64,000 bases of DNA from Pseudomonas defluvii (GCF_001695625.1 NZ_MBPN01000013.1:1-64000), one strand, 5' to 3'. Counted from the first letter of the stretch, positions 1-11,932 are shown. A program made the numbers and translations. Notes: generated by a model not told the origin, from the sequence alone.

Positions 1-1514
1 AGCTCTTCGCTAAGCAGGGCAGAGTGCTGGGCCTGCTCGGAGGTTTGATCGGCCAGTTGAGCAATGGTGCTGATATTGCGGCTGATCTCATCGGCCACGG
101 CAGTCTGCTCTTCGGTGGCGGCAGCGATCTGGGTGGTCATGTCGGTGATGTTGGCCACCGCTTCGCTGATACCCAGCAGTGCCTGGTCGGCTTCCATGAC
201 CCGAGCCACGCCTTCTTCGGCCTGACGATGGCCCGCTTCCATCGTCTGTACGGCGTTGCTGGCAGTTTGCTGCAGCTTGGCGATCAGCCCGTGGATCTGG
301 CCGGTCGATTCGCTGGTGCGTTGTGCCAGTTGACGAACTTCATCCGCGACGACCGCGAAGCCGCGGCCCATTTCGCCGGCACGGGCAGCCTCGATTGCAG
401 CGTTCAGTGCCAGCAGGTTGGTCTGGTCGGCAATGCCTTTGATCACATCAACCACGCCGCCGATTTCGTCACTGTCACGTGCCAGTTGCGTCACGGTCTG
501 CCCGGTTTCGCCGACGGCCTGGGACAGGCGCTGGATGGCTTCGCGGGTTTCCCCTGCGATATCCCGGCCGCGTCCAGTCAGGCGATTTGCTTCCTGGGTG
601 GCATCGGCGGTGCGTTGAACGTGGTTGGCCACTTCTTGAGTGGTGGCGGCCATCTGGTTGACGGCAGCGGCGACCTGTTCGGTTTCAACGCGTTGGCGCT
701 CCAGTCCCGAGGAGCTGTTATGCGCCAGGGTGTCGGATTGACGCGCCTGTTCGTTCAGGTGTTCAGCAGTGTCCTGTAGGCGGGTCAGGCAGGTCTTGAG
801 GCGTGCATCCTGGCTGAGCATTGCCATTTCCAGGCGGCCCTGAACTCCACGGCTGTCGCTGTACATTTGGGCGATCAGCGGGTCAGAGGTGGTCTGCTCG
901 GCCAGACGCAGCAGGCGCTTGAGGCCGCGTTGTTGCCAGGTCAGGCCCATCAGGCCCAGTGGCACGGACAAGCCAGCGGCCAGGGCAAAGCCCCACGAAT
1001 GGCCGAGCCAGTTACCGATCAGGAAACCGATCTGGCTGACCAGAATGAACGGTAGCCAGTCCAGCAGCACCGGCAGCCACTTGTCACGCTTTGGAATAGC
1101 CGACTTGCCCTGGTTGATTCGCTCGTACAACCCTTGGGCGCGGCGTATTTGTTCAGCCGTCGGTTTTACCCGCACGGACTCGTAGCCGACGACCTGATTG
1201 TTTTCAAAAACAGGAGTCACGTAGGCGTTGACCCAGTAGTGATCACCGTTCTTGCAGCGGTTCTTGACGATACCCATCCATGGCAGTCCCTGTTTCAGGG
1301 TGCCCCACATGTGAGCAAATACCGCCGGCGGCACGTCCGGATGGCGAACCAGGTTGTGTGGGGCGCGCAACAGCTCCTCTCGCGAGAAACCGCTGATTTC
1401 GACGAAGGCATCGTTGCAGTAGGTAATCAGACCTTTGGCATCGGTAGTCGAAATCAAACGTTGTTGATCTGGAAACGTCCGTTCGCGCTGGGTAATCGGC
1501 TGGTTATTACGCAT
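1..1514 (-). CDS. aer: Aer-type energy-taxis receptor (partial, C-terminus cut by window edge)
   Basis: This is a methyl-accepting chemotaxis receptor with a cytoplasmic PAS sensor, the Aer arrangement that senses redox or oxygen state, normally through bound FAD, and signals to CheA/CheW. From the ATG at 1514 about 504 codons are visible. An N-terminal PAS domain covers roughly residues 10-115 (motifs [34 protein letters not shown]). A double hydrophobic segment lies near 145-190, with no periplasmic domain. The signalling hairpin contains [19 protein letters not shown] and the flanking methylation helices. The reading frame continues past position 1, so the last residues are missing. A sigma-28-like promoter lies just upstream (1545-1571), which fits flagellar-regulon control. 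The Shine-Dalgarno is weak. FAD binding is inferred from family resemblance. Confidence 0.95.
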   Translation of the reverse strand, partial: MRNNQPITQRERTFPDQQRLISTTDAKGLITYCNDAFVEISGFSREELLRAPHNLVRHPDVPPAVFAHMWGTLKQGLPWMGIVKNRCKNGDHYWVNAYVTPVFENNQVVGYESVRVKPTAEQIRRAQGLYERINQGKSAIPKRDKWLPVLLDWLPFILVSQIGFLIGNWLGHSWGFALAAGLSVPLGLMGLTWQQRGLKRLLRLAEQTTSDPLIAQMYSDSRGVQGRLEMAMLSQDARLKTCLTRLQDTAEHLNEQARQSDTLAHNSSSGLERQRVETEQVAAAVNQMAATTQEVANHVQRTADATQEANRLTGRGRDIAGETREAIQRLSQAVGETGQTVTQLARDSDEIGGVVDVIKGIADQTNLLALNAAIEAARAGEMGRGFAVVADEVRQLAQRTSESTGQIHGLIAKLQQTASNAVQTMEAGHRQAEEGVARVMEADQALLGISEAVANITDMTTQIAAATEEQTAVADEISRNISTIAQLADQTSEQAQHSALLSEE

Positions 1515-1544
1515 TAGCTGTTCAATCCGGAAGGCTTTCGAGGG

Positions 1545-1571
1545 GTATCGGCAGCGAGTTGTTTTTATTGA
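1545..1571 (-). promoter_or_regulatory. Sigma-28 (FliA) promoter of aer
   Basis: On the minus strand TCAA (1571-1568) is followed by exactly 15 bases and then GCCGATAC (1552-1545). The FliA consensus is TAAA-N15-GCCGATAA, so one base differs in each element. It lies about 30 bases upstream of the aer start codon, a normal distance. The cheV promoter in this window uses the same TCAA variant. Confidence 0.72.
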
Positions 1572-1719
1572 GTCGATTTTTGCAGCCGTTGATCGAGCGC
1601 AGGGTTTTCAATCACGACCTGAGTTATGCGAAAAAAGCTGTAGATTTTAGAAAATTGCAAGCATTCTTTCATGCTTTTGACATAAAAGTCAGCAACTGAC
1701 CAGTCGTTCACACTTTGGC

Positions 1720-2505
1720 TCATTTATTCAGCATTGGGTAGGTGAACAAACTGAAATGCAGCAGGTTCAGGGTGAAGTGGCTGACAACTGCTGCCAGCAG
1801 CCCGCCATGGCGGTAAACCAGGCCGTAACCTGCGCCTGCAATGCTTGCCAGTACCACCCATTGCCAACCGCCACCGAGGTGGGCCAGGCCGAATACGCCT
1901 GCGGCCAACAGCAGCGCCAGGCGCTGGCCATGCTCACGGTGCCTGAGCAGGTGTTGCAGGCCACCCTGAATGTACCCGCGAAACAGCACTTCTTCGGTCA
2001 GGCTCACCAGCAGCAGGTTGTTGGCCAGCCATAGCCAGCCCTGTGTTGGCCATTTCGGTGCCCAGGCGACAACGCCGAGCAAGTGTGCACTGCCCAGGCA
2101 GGCCATGGCGGTCATGGTTGCAATCATGGGGACGCTGGTGGAGGTGTTGCGTGTGCCGGCCAGCATCCACGGGCAAGCCAGCAGTATCCAGAACGCGATC
2201 AGCGGCTTATCCAGGTTCAGGTACATCGAGTAGGGTGCGGCGTCGGTACTGAAGCGTTGCGCGTCGATGACTTTGGCGCTGTTGAAGCCGGGAAGCCAAT
2301 GCAGGGCCAGCCCCGCCGCGAGCAGCACGAACAGCCCATGGCCGCAGGCCTTCAACCAGCTGCTGCGAGGTCGTTGCACAAGCGCTGCCGCACACAGCAG
2401 CAGGATTAACCCGGGTAGGGCGGCACGTGTCAGTTGGCCCTGGCTCAGCGCGAAGGCGTAACCGAGGCAGAGCAGGGCAAGGGCAACCCCACGAGGTGAT
2501 GGCAT
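1720..2505 (-). CDS. CPBP-family intramembrane metalloprotease (Abi/CAAX-like)
   Basis: Hydrophobic 261-residue protein with about seven to eight membrane helices and the three conserved motifs of the CPBP (Rce1-like) glutamate metalloprotease family: EEVLFRG (E171, E172, R176), FGLAHL (H209) and SHFTLN (H243, N247). These residues would form the membrane-embedded active site. Bacterial members process or degrade membrane peptides, and some act in bacteriocin immunity; the substrate here is unknown. It follows acnA on the same strand after about 100 bases and has no evident promoter of its own, so cotranscription is possible. No substrate gene is recognisable next to it. Confidence 0.85.
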   Translation of the reverse strand: MPSPRGVALALLCLGYAFALSQGQLTRAALPGLILLLCAAALVQRPRSSWLKACGHGLFVLLAAGLALHWLPGFNSAKVIDAQRFSTDAAPYSMYLNLDKPLIAFWILLACPWMLAGTRNTSTSVPMIATMTAMACLGSAHLLGVVAWAPKWPTQGWLWLANNLLLVSLTEEVLFRGYIQGGLQHLLRHREHGQRLALLLAAGVFGLAHLGGGWQWVVLASIAGAGYGLVYRHGGLLAAVVSHFTLNLLHFSLFTYPMLNK

Positions 2506-2605
2506 GTCGATTACCTTACGGTGAAGTCCGCGATGTTGGACTTGAACTGCACGGTAAAAGACACGCCTTTTTACGGGGCAACGACGATGGCCGCAGGGCC
2601 ATCCA

Positions 2606-5290
<2,685 letters not shown>

Positions 5291-5358
5291 GGGTCAACTC
5301 CTTCTGGGCCGGTGATCGGCAATCGCCCTGCGGTCGCCGAACTCACCGTCAAGGTGTC

Positions 5359-5403
5359 GGTCCGCAACGCACGGACCTGGCTGAAGGGTCAGGTTAGACC
5401 TGA
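5359..5403. promoter_or_regulatory. Two inverted repeats in the acnA-rlmM divergent region
   Basis: GGTCCG (5359-5364) pairs with CGGACC (5372-5377) across 7 bases. TCAGGT (5389-5394) pairs with ACCTGA (5398-5403) across 3 bases. They lie 70-115 bases upstream of the acnA ATG. They could be operators, or hairpins in the acnA leader. No known regulator motif was recognised. Confidence 0.4.
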
Positions 5404-5545
5404 TTGCCGGGCCTGGCTAAATACTGGACCGGCGGGACGTGTCACTGGTTCCTAAACTCCTTTATCATTCGCCGATTTGCCGCCGTTGCGCCGTGCGCTC
5501 GGCCAGGGTCTGCTGCGTGTGCTGCCGACCGTCCTGGAGTGATTG

Positions 5546-6610
5546 ATGAATACCCTGTTTATGCATTGCCGACCCGGTTTCGAGGGCGAAGTCTGTTCCG
5601 AAATCGCCGAGCATGCCGCACGGCTGAATGTGGCCGGTTATGCCAAGGCCAAACCGCAAAGCGCGTGCGCCGAGTTCATTTGCAACGACGCCGAAGGTGC
5701 CGAGCGGCTGATGCGTGAACTGCGTTTCTCGCAGTTGATTTTCCCTCGGCAATGGGCCCGTGGCAGTTTTGTCGAACTGCCTGAAACCGACCGGATCAGC
5801 GTGCTGCTGGAGACTCTGGCCGAGTACCCGGTGTGCGGCAGCCTCTGGCTGGAGGTCATGGACAGTAACGACGGCAAGGAACTGTCGACGTTCTGCCGCA
5901 AGTTCGAGGGGCCGCTGCGCAAGGCGTTGCTCAACGCTGGCCGGCTGGTGGACGACGCTGCCAAGCCGCGCTTGCTGCTGACCTTTGTCAGTGGCCGGCG
6001 GGTGTTTGTCGGGTTGGCAGCGGCGGACAATTCGGCCATGTGGCCGATGGGGATCCCGCGACTGAAATTCCCGCGTGAAGCCCCAAGCCGCTCAACCCTG
6101 AAGCTGGAAGAAGCCTGGCACCACTTTATTCCACGCGATCAATGGCCGCAGCGCCTGTCTGAAGACATGACCGGGGTCGACCTGGGTGCCGCACCGGGTG
6201 GCTGGACCTATCAACTGGTCAAGCGCGGTATGCTGGTGACGGCTATCGACAATGGGCCAATGGCTGAAAGCTTGATGGACACCGGGCTGGTCCAGCACTT
6301 GATGGCCGATGGTTTTACCTACAAGCCCAAGCAGACCGTAGACTGGATGGTCTGTGACATCGTCGAGAAGCCGGCGCGTAGTGCAGCACTGCTGGAAACC
6401 TGGCTGGGCGAGGGCCTGTGCCGCGAAGCGGTGGTCAACCTGAAATTGCCGATGAAGCAGCGCTATGCCGAGGTTCGGCGTTTGCTGGAGCGCATCGAAG
6501 AAGGCTTCAAGGCGCGCAAGGTCAAGGTATCGATTGGCTGCAAGCAGCTGTATCACGACCGTGAAGAGGTCACCTGCCATCTGCGCCGACTGGATATGAA
6601 ACCACGTTGA
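5546..6610 (+). CDS. rlmM: 23S rRNA 2'-O-ribose methyltransferase RlmM
   Basis: SAM-dependent enzyme that methylates the ribose of C2498 of 23S rRNA; 354 residues, close to the E. coli length. The N-terminal half is the THUMP-like RNA-binding part. The Rossmann methyltransferase domain starts with the SAM loop DLGAAPGGWTYQL at about residue 211, followed by VDWMVCDIVEKP and the NLKLPMKQRY segment carrying the catalytic lysine near residue 300. An in-frame TTG lies one codon earlier (5543). ATG 5546 is preferred because GGAG (5535-5538) lies 7 bases before it. The gene stands alone, divergent from acnA. Confidence 0.95.
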   Translation: MNTLFMHCRPGFEGEVCSEIAEHAARLNVAGYAKAKPQSACAEFICNDAEGAERLMRELRFSQLIFPRQWARGSFVELPETDRISVLLETLAEYPVCGSLWLEVMDSNDGKELSTFCRKFEGPLRKALLNAGRLVDDAAKPRLLLTFVSGRRVFVGLAAADNSAMWPMGIPRLKFPREAPSRSTLKLEEAWHHFIPRDQWPQRLSEDMTGVDLGAAPGGWTYQLVKRGMLVTAIDNGPMAESLMDTGLVQHLMADGFTYKPKQTVDWMVCDIVEKPARSAALLETWLGEGLCREAVVNLKLPMKQRYAEVRRLLERIEEGFKARKVKVSIGCKQLYHDREEVTCHLRRLDMKPR

Positions 6611-6680
6611 GGCTGTTGCACGTCGCACTGGCTCAGCCAGGCAGTGCAAGACAGTTGTTACCTAGTCTTCGGAGAAAAGC

Positions 6681-6935
6681 ATGACTGACACCGATTCTAC
6701 CCTGACCGCCGATGCGGTCCTTGATGCCAGTGGTCTGAACTGCCCTGAGCCTGTGATGATGCTGCATCAGTACGTGCGCGATCTTGGCGCGGGTGGCCTG
6801 CTCAAGGTCATCGCGACAGACCCTTCGACCCGTCGCGATATTCCCAAGTTCTGCGTATTCCTCGGCCATGAACTGGTCGAGCAGCAGGAGCTGTCGGGTA
6901 CTTACCTGTACTGGATCCGCAAGAAGCTCGATTAA
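6681..6935 (+). CDS. tusA: Sulfurtransferase TusA
   Basis: Small sulfur-relay protein (84 residues) that carries a persulfide from the cysteine desulfurase to TusBCD/TusE for tRNA 2-thiouridine synthesis and to other acceptors. The family signature LNCPEPVM has the persulfide cysteine at C21. The rest keeps the IF3-like fold segments ([24 protein letters not shown]). A GGAG Shine-Dalgarno precedes the ATG. The gene converges on the MATE gene and their stop codons overlap in TTAA (6932-6935). Confidence 0.95.
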   Translation: MTDTDSTLTADAVLDASGLNCPEPVMMLHQYVRDLGAGGLLKVIATDPSTRRDIPKFCVFLGHELVEQQELSGTYLYWIRKKLD

Positions 6936-8320
6936 GCCGCTGCCTGCCGGATGCGTTTGCGTGCACTGCGCACCAGGCGCACCGAGAGCATCAATGCGGC
7001 GCAGGTCAAGCCGACAATCAGGCCTTCCCAGAGGCCGCTTGGCCCGCTGGCCGTGCCCAGCCAGTCGGTCAGGCCGAGCAGGTAACCCACCGGCAGGCCA
7101 ATGCCCCAGTACGCGAACAGGGTCAGGATCATGGTGACCCGCGTGTCCTGATAGCCACGCAGTGCACCGGCGGCAGTGACCTGGACCGCGTCGGAGAACT
7201 GGAACAGCGCCGAGTAGACGATCAGCATCGAGGCAATCTGGATGACTGCGCTGTCGGCGGTGTAGATCGAGGCAATCGGTTCGCGCATCAGCAGCATCAG
7301 GCTTGCTGAAAAGCAGGCGTAGGCCAACGCCGTGGCCATGCCGACGCCCGCAGCAAAACGTGCCTGGCGTGGCTCGCCGGCGCCGATGGCCTGGCCGACC
7401 CGCACGGTGACGGCCATGCCCAGCGAGTAGGGGATCATGAACACCAGGGAGCTGACATTGAGGGCAATCTGGTGCCCTGCAACCACGGTTGAGCCGAGGC
7501 TGCCGATCAGCAGGGCAATCACGGCAAAGATGCTCGACTCTGCAAATACTGCGATGCCGATTGGCAGGCCGATACTGAGCAGGCGCTTGATCAGGGCCCA
7601 CTGCGGCCAGTCGAAGCGGGCAAATACCTCGCTTGGGCGATAAACCGGCGCCCGGGCGATCCAGACCGCCATGCACAGGGCCATGAACCACATGACGATG
7701 CCGCTGGCCCAGCCGCAGCCGACACCGCCCATGGCCGGCAGGCCCAGATGGCCATAGATGAAGATGTAGTTCAACGGGATATTCAGCATGAGCCCGGCAA
7801 GCCCCAGTACCATGCTCGGGCGTGTGAGCCCCTGGCCGTCGCTGCAGCAGCGCAACACAAAGTAGATGCCTACGGCCGGCAGGCCGAAAGCGATGCCTTT
7901 CAGATAACCCATGCAGGGCGCGATCAACTCCGGGTCGACCTTCATCACGTGCAGGATTGGCTCGGCACTGATCAGCAACAGGCTGGCGGCAATTCCGACC
8001 GCCAGTGCCAGCCACAGCGCCTGGCGCACCAACGGACCAATCTCGGCAGGCTGGCCGGCGCCGAAGCGCTGGGCAACCTTGGGCGTGGTCGCCAGCAGAA
8101 TGCCGGTCATCAATAGAAACACCGGCACCCAGATGGAGTTCCCCAGCGCTACGGCGGCAAGGTCCCGCGGGCCGACCCGTCCGGCCATCACCGCATCGAC
8201 GAAGCCCATGGCGGTCGTTGCCAGTTGCGCGATGATGATGGGGGTGGCCAGGCGCATCAGGGTGCTCAATTCGGCGCGAACACGAGCGGGGCGGGAGAGC
8301 GGAGTGGTGTCGGTGGTCAT
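6932..8320 (-). CDS. MATE-family multidrug efflux pump (NorM/PmpM type)
   Basis: Inner-membrane cation-coupled drug exporter of the MATE family, about 462 residues with twelve predicted membrane segments in two similar halves. The first half starts near [22 protein letters not shown], and the second contains [20 protein letters not shown] and the conserved [10 protein letters not shown]. The arrangement is that of P. aeruginosa PmpM, which is proton-coupled; substrate and ion are not readable here. I use ATG 8320. A GTG three codons upstream (8329) is possible, and neither has a clear ribosome-binding site. It diverges from pdxB. Confidence 0.92.
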   Translation of the reverse strand: MTTDTTPLSRPARVRAELSTLMRLATPIIIAQLATTAMGFVDAVMAGRVGPRDLAAVALGNSIWVPVFLLMTGILLATTPKVAQRFGAGQPAEIGPLVRQALWLALAVGIAASLLLISAEPILHVMKVDPELIAPCMGYLKGIAFGLPAVGIYFVLRCCSDGQGLTRPSMVLGLAGLMLNIPLNYIFIYGHLGLPAMGGVGCGWASGIVMWFMALCMAVWIARAPVYRPSEVFARFDWPQWALIKRLLSIGLPIGIAVFAESSIFAVIALLIGSLGSTVVAGHQIALNVSSLVFMIPYSLGMAVTVRVGQAIGAGEPRQARFAAGVGMATALAYACFSASLMLLMREPIASIYTADSAVIQIASMLIVYSALFQFSDAVQVTAAGALRGYQDTRVTMILTLFAYWGIGLPVGYLLGLTDWLGTASGPSGLWEGLIVGLTCAALMLSVRLVRSARKRIRQAAA

Positions 8321-8461
8321 GAGTGTCACAAGGCAGGTGTCCCCATTGAAGGTGTGGAAAATTGCTTAGTCTAACCGTTGACGGATCGGTCAGGAAATAA
8401 CCTGTGACTGGATTGGCCGGGGCCGATGCGCCTAAACTGCGCTCCCCGATAGGAGATCGCC

Positions 8462-9604
8462 ATGCTTATTGTTGCCGACGAAAATATTCCGCTGCTCGAT
8501 GCTTTTTTTGCCGGCTTCGGTGAAATTCGCCGTTACCCGGGGCGAGCCATCGACAGCGCCTGTGTGCGGGACGCCGACGTCCTGCTGGTGCGTTCGGTGA
8601 CTCAGGTTGATCGGGCCTTGCTGGAAGGCAGCACGGTGCGTTTTGTCGGTACCTGCACCATTGGTACGGACCACCTTGACCTGGACTATTTCGAGCAGGC
8701 AGGCATTCGCTGGTCCAGTGCACCCGGCTGCAATGCCCGCGGCGTCGTGGACTATGTACTGGGAAGCCTGCTGACGCTGGGCGAACTGGATGGCGTTGAT
8801 CTGGCCAAGCGTACCTATGGTGTGGTGGGGGCTGGTGAAGTCGGACGTCGGCTGGTCGAGGTGCTGCGCGGGCTAGGTTGGTCGGTGCTGGTCTGTGATC
8901 CGCCGCGGCAGGCTCGCGAGGGTGGGGATTATGTCGACCTGGAGCGTATTCTCGCCGAGTGCGACGTGATCAGCCTGCACACGCCGCTGACTCGTAGCGG
9001 TGAGGACGCAACCTGGCATCTGCTCGATCGTGAGCGACTGGCGCGCCTGCGGCCAGGTGCCTGGCTGATCAACGCCAGCCGAGGACCCGTGGTGGATAAC
9101 AGCGCCCTGCGTGAGCTGTTGCTCGCCCGTGACGATGTCCAGGCCGTGCTGGATGTCTGGGAGGGCGAACCACAGGTTGATCTGGCACTTGCCGACCTGT
9201 GTGTTCTGGCCACGCCGCACATTGCTGGCTACAGCCTGGATGGCAAGCAGCGCGGTACCGCGCAGATCTATCAGGCATTCTGCGCCTGGCGAGGCGAGCC
9301 CGAGCAGGTGAAACTGGTCGATCTGTTGCCGCGGCCATGGCTGGCGCAACTGAGCCTTGAGGCCGAAACCGATCCGGCCTGGGCCTTGGCCACGCTGTGC
9401 CGTGCCGTGTATGACCCGCGCCGTGACGATGCGGATTTTCGCCGCAGCCTTAGCCGTGACCCGGGTAAGCAGCGAGCAGCCTTCGACCTCTTGCGCAAGC
9501 AGTACCCGGCGCGTCGTGAAATCGAAGGCCTTGCCGTAAAGGTCAATGGCGAATCGCCGGCCTTGCGGCAGATAATCGCTGCACTGGGGGCTGTGCAGGT
9601 CTGA
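8462..9604 (+). CDS. pdxB: Erythronate-4-phosphate dehydrogenase
   Basis: NAD-dependent oxidation of 4-phosphoerythronate to 2-oxo-3-hydroxy-4-phosphobutanoate, the second step of DXP-dependent vitamin B6 synthesis. The 380-residue protein has the D-2-hydroxyacid dehydrogenase fold. The NAD loop GAGEVG is at 123-128, the active-site regions [12 protein letters not shown] and [12 protein letters not shown] follow, and a PdxB dimerisation domain of about 90 residues ends the protein. A strong AGGAG Shine-Dalgarno precedes ATG 8462. Monocistronic; it converges on a small gene across a hairpin. Confidence 0.96.
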   Translation: MLIVADENIPLLDAFFAGFGEIRRYPGRAIDSACVRDADVLLVRSVTQVDRALLEGSTVRFVGTCTIGTDHLDLDYFEQAGIRWSSAPGCNARGVVDYVLGSLLTLGELDGVDLAKRTYGVVGAGEVGRRLVEVLRGLGWSVLVCDPPRQAREGGDYVDLERILAECDVISLHTPLTRSGEDATWHLLDRERLARLRPGAWLINASRGPVVDNSALRELLLARDDVQAVLDVWEGEPQVDLALADLCVLATPHIAGYSLDGKQRGTAQIYQAFCAWRGEPEQVKLVDLLPRPWLAQLSLEAETDPAWALATLCRAVYDPRRDDADFRRSLSRDPGKQRAAFDLLRKQYPARREIEGLAVKVNGESPALRQIIAALGAVQV

Positions 9605-9614
9605 ACGGCAGGCA

Positions 9615-9640
9615 ATAAAAACCCGGCGCTGGCGCCGGGT
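9615..9640 (-). terminator. Intrinsic terminator of the 56-residue gene
   Basis: A perfect 9-bp hairpin, ACCCGGCGC (9621-9629) and GCGCCGGGT (9632-9640), is followed on the minus strand by TTTT. On the plus strand no T-run follows, so it mainly serves the minus-strand gene at 9659-9829, though it may also help end pdxB transcripts. Confidence 0.85.
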
Positions 9641-9658
9641 TCAGGAAGTCGGTACCGA

Positions 9659-9829
9659 TCAGGCTTTTTTGGCGGTTTTTTCCCGGCTCTTTTCCAGGTC
9701 CTGGCAAGCCTTCTGGATCATCTGCTCGGTGATCGGGATTTCACGACCCTGAGCATCAATGATCGCGCCGCAGGCCGGGTTGGCGTGGGGCGACGCTTGT
9801 TGCGATGTGCTGCTGTTCTGCAAGCTCAT
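9659..9829 (-). CDS. Small conserved-looking protein of unknown function (56 aa)
   Basis: Unrecognised 56-residue protein. The N-terminal third is Ser/Gln/Asn-rich and looks disordered. A central segment reads GAIIDAQGREIPITEQMIQ, and a charged Lys/Glu helix ends the protein (LEKSREKTAKKA). It has no signal peptide or membrane segment. ATG 9829 is chosen because GAGGAG lies about 7 bases upstream; a longer in-frame start (9844) would overlap that site. The gene has a complete transcription unit: a promoter at 9863-9892, a short leader, a good ribosome-binding site and a T-run terminator. It is therefore very likely expressed. The single Cys (PACGAI) is the only obvious reactive residue. Confidence 0.75.
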   Translation of the reverse strand: MSLQNSSTSQQASPHANPACGAIIDAQGREIPITEQMIQKACQDLEKSREKTAKKA

Positions 9830-9862
9830 ATCCTGTCTCCTCATCAGGTTGCAAGCTCAGCC

Positions 9863-9892
9863 TAGATAGGCGCGATGACCGCCGTGTGACAA
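9863..9892 (-). promoter_or_regulatory. Promoter of the 56-residue gene
   Basis: On the minus strand, -35 TTGTCA (9892-9887), an 18-base spacer and -10 TATCTA (9868-9863) would start transcription near 9856. The -10 lies in a small inverted repeat, GCCTA-GA-TAGGC, which could be an operator or could be chance. Confidence 0.6.
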
Positions 9893-10063
9893 GGTCCTTC
9901 GCGAGTCGCCGCGCATGTGCCAAGTCCACCAGAAAGCCATACAAACTGCCAGTAGCACTTTAGAACGAAATCTACTAGGCACTGCTGGGATGCGGCTTAA
10001 GTGCTGTGCTCATGCTGCTGCTCGGGTGTAGGCTGCTGCAAATCGACTGAAAGTGGCATTGTC

Positions 10064-11857
10064 ATGATCCTCCGCGTGTCTTCCCGGCAACGCCAGGCCA
10101 TTCAACTGGCATGGCGTTTTATCCGCCCGTATCGAAAACAGGCAATCGCCGCGCTGGTCGCGCTAGTGCTGACGGCGGCGATTACCCTGTCGATGGGGCA
10201 GGGGATTCGCTTGATGGTTGACCAGGGCTTCATGACGCAGTCGCCAACACTGCTGAATCAGTCTATCGGGTTGTTCTTGTTGCTGGTGCTTGCCCTTGCG
10301 GTTGGCACCTTTACGCGCTTCTACCTGGTGTCGTGGATCGGCGAGCGTGTTGTTGCCGATATCCGTCAGCAGGTGTTTGATCACTTGGTCTACCTGCACC
10401 CCGGTTTTTTCGAGAGTAACCGCAGTTCAGAAATTCAGTCGCGGCTGACCGCCGATACAACGTTGCTGCAATCGGTGATCGGCTCTTCGCTTTCGTTGTT
10501 TCTGCGCAATGCCTTGATGGTGGTGGGTGGCGTTGTGCTGCTGTTCGTGACCAACCCGAAGCTGACCAGCATTGTGGTGTTGGCGTTGCCCCTGGTGCTG
10601 GTGCCGATTCTGGTTTTCGGTCGGCGGGTGCGTAGCCTGTCGCGTCAGAGCCAGGACCGGGTAGCGGATGTTGGCAGTTATGTGGCCGAAACCCTGGGGC
10701 AAATCAAGACCGTGCAGGCCTACAACCATCAGGCCAGCGACCAGCGTCGTTTTGCTGTGACGGTCGAAGCGGCGTTCGACACCGCGCGCAAACGCATTCT
10801 GCAGCGCGCCTGGCTGATCACCCTGGTCATTGTGCTGGTGCTCGGTGCGGTGGGGGTGATGCTTTGGGTGGGCGGCATGGACGTGATCGCGGGGCGGATT
10901 TCCGGCGGTGAGCTGGCCGCGTTCGTTTTTTACAGCCTGATCGTCGGCAGTGCGTTTGGCACCTTGAGTGAGGTGATCGGTGAGCTTCAGCGTGCTGCGG
11001 GCGCGGCGGAACGTATTGCTGAGCTGTTGGCCGCACGCAGTGAGATCGTTTCGCCGGAGCACGGCGTGATGCACTTGCCGGAAAGGGTCAGCGGCCAGTT
11101 GGAACTGCGTGAGGTGTGCTTTGCCTATCCGTCGCGACCGAATCCGGCCGCTATTGATCATTTGAGCCTGGTGGTGGCGCCCGGCGAGACCCTGGCGTTG
11201 GTCGGGCCGTCGGGTGCTGGTAAATCAACGCTGTTTGATCTGCTGCTGCGTTTTTACGATCCGCAAGCCGGGCAGATCCTGCTCGACGGCCAGCCCGTTG
11301 ATCGACTGGACCCTCAGGACTTGCGGCGAAACTTCGCACTGGTCGCTCAGAACCCGGCGTTGTTCTACGGCACTGTCGAGGACAATATCCGCTATGGCCG
11401 TGCCGATGCCAGCAGCGCCGAGGTCGAGGCCGTCGCACGCAGTGCCTACGCCCATGAGTTCATCCTGCAGCTGCCTCAAGGCTATCAAACCCACCTGGGC
11501 GAGTCCGGGCTTGGGCTTTCCGGCGGTCAGCGCCAGCGTTTGGCCATTGCCCGGGCGCTCTTGGTGGATGCGCCGATCCTCTTGCTCGACGAGGCGACCA
11601 GTGCGCTGGACGCACAGAGCGAGCACTTGATCCAGCAAGCCTTGCCAGGGTTGATGGCCGGACGAACCACGCTGGTGATCGCTCACCGCCTGGCAACCGT
11701 GCAGCATGCCGACAGGATCGCTGTCATTGATCAGGGCCGGCTGGTGGCGGTCGGCACTCATCGGCAGTTGATTGCCGAAAGCCCGCTGTATGCACGGCTG
11801 GCGGCGTTGCAGTTCAGCGCTGCAGATACGCCACATGAAGCCGATAACAAGGTGTAA
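10064..11857 (+). CDS. ABC exporter, fused membrane and ATPase domains (MsbA/lipid-multidrug type)
   Basis: Half-size ABC exporter of 597 residues that would work as a homodimer in the inner membrane. The N-terminal part has six membrane helices. The ATPase domain shows Walker A LVGPSGAGKST near residue 380, signature LSGGQRQRLAIARALL near 485, Walker B ILLLDEATSALD near 506 and the H-loop IAHRL. It resembles the putative multidrug exporter subfamily next to MsbA. The substrate is not readable. ATG 10064 is chosen over an earlier in-frame start (10001), which would add a cysteine-rich stretch unlike family N-termini. No partner gene is adjacent. Confidence 0.9.
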   Translation: MILRVSSRQRQAIQLAWRFIRPYRKQAIAALVALVLTAAITLSMGQGIRLMVDQGFMTQSPTLLNQSIGLFLLLVLALAVGTFTRFYLVSWIGERVVADIRQQVFDHLVYLHPGFFESNRSSEIQSRLTADTTLLQSVIGSSLSLFLRNALMVVGGVVLLFVTNPKLTSIVVLALPLVLVPILVFGRRVRSLSRQSQDRVADVGSYVAETLGQIKTVQAYNHQASDQRRFAVTVEAAFDTARKRILQRAWLITLVIVLVLGAVGVMLWVGGMDVIAGRISGGELAAFVFYSLIVGSAFGTLSEVIGELQRAAGAAERIAELLAARSEIVSPEHGVMHLPERVSGQLELREVCFAYPSRPNPAAIDHLSLVVAPGETLALVGPSGAGKSTLFDLLLRFYDPQAGQILLDGQPVDRLDPQDLRRNFALVAQNPALFYGTVEDNIRYGRADASSAEVEAVARSAYAHEFILQLPQGYQTHLGESGLGLSGGQRQRLAIARALLVDAPILLLDEATSALDAQSEHLIQQALPGLMAGRTTLVIAHRLATVQHADRIAVIDQGRLVAVGTHRQLIAESPLYARLAALQFSAADTPHEADNKV

Positions 11858-11865
11858 GCGAGGTC

Positions 11866-11932
11866 TTTACAGTTTTGTGACAGCTCTAATACCGTCTGTC
11901 ACATTTCTGTAGTAATCCCCTGAGACTATCGT
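11866..11932. promoter_or_regulatory. Two back-to-back Pho-box-like sites and promoter of the chemoreceptor gene
   Basis: On the minus strand 11883-11866 reads CTGTCACAAAACTGTAAA. On the plus strand 11896-11913 reads CTGTCACATTTCTGTAGT. Both resemble the 18-bp PhoB box (two CTGTCA(T/C) halves with a 4-base AT spacer). The plus-strand copy is followed 13 bases later by -10-like TATCGT (11927-11932), the spacing used when a Pho box replaces the -35. The outer halves also form an 8-bp inverted repeat, TGTGACAG/CTGTCACA. Confidence 0.6.

Noticed and set aside
24-779. 251-codon plus-strand frame at the window start
   Set aside because: It is antisense to the conserved signalling domain of aer, which is the real gene and open to the window edge.
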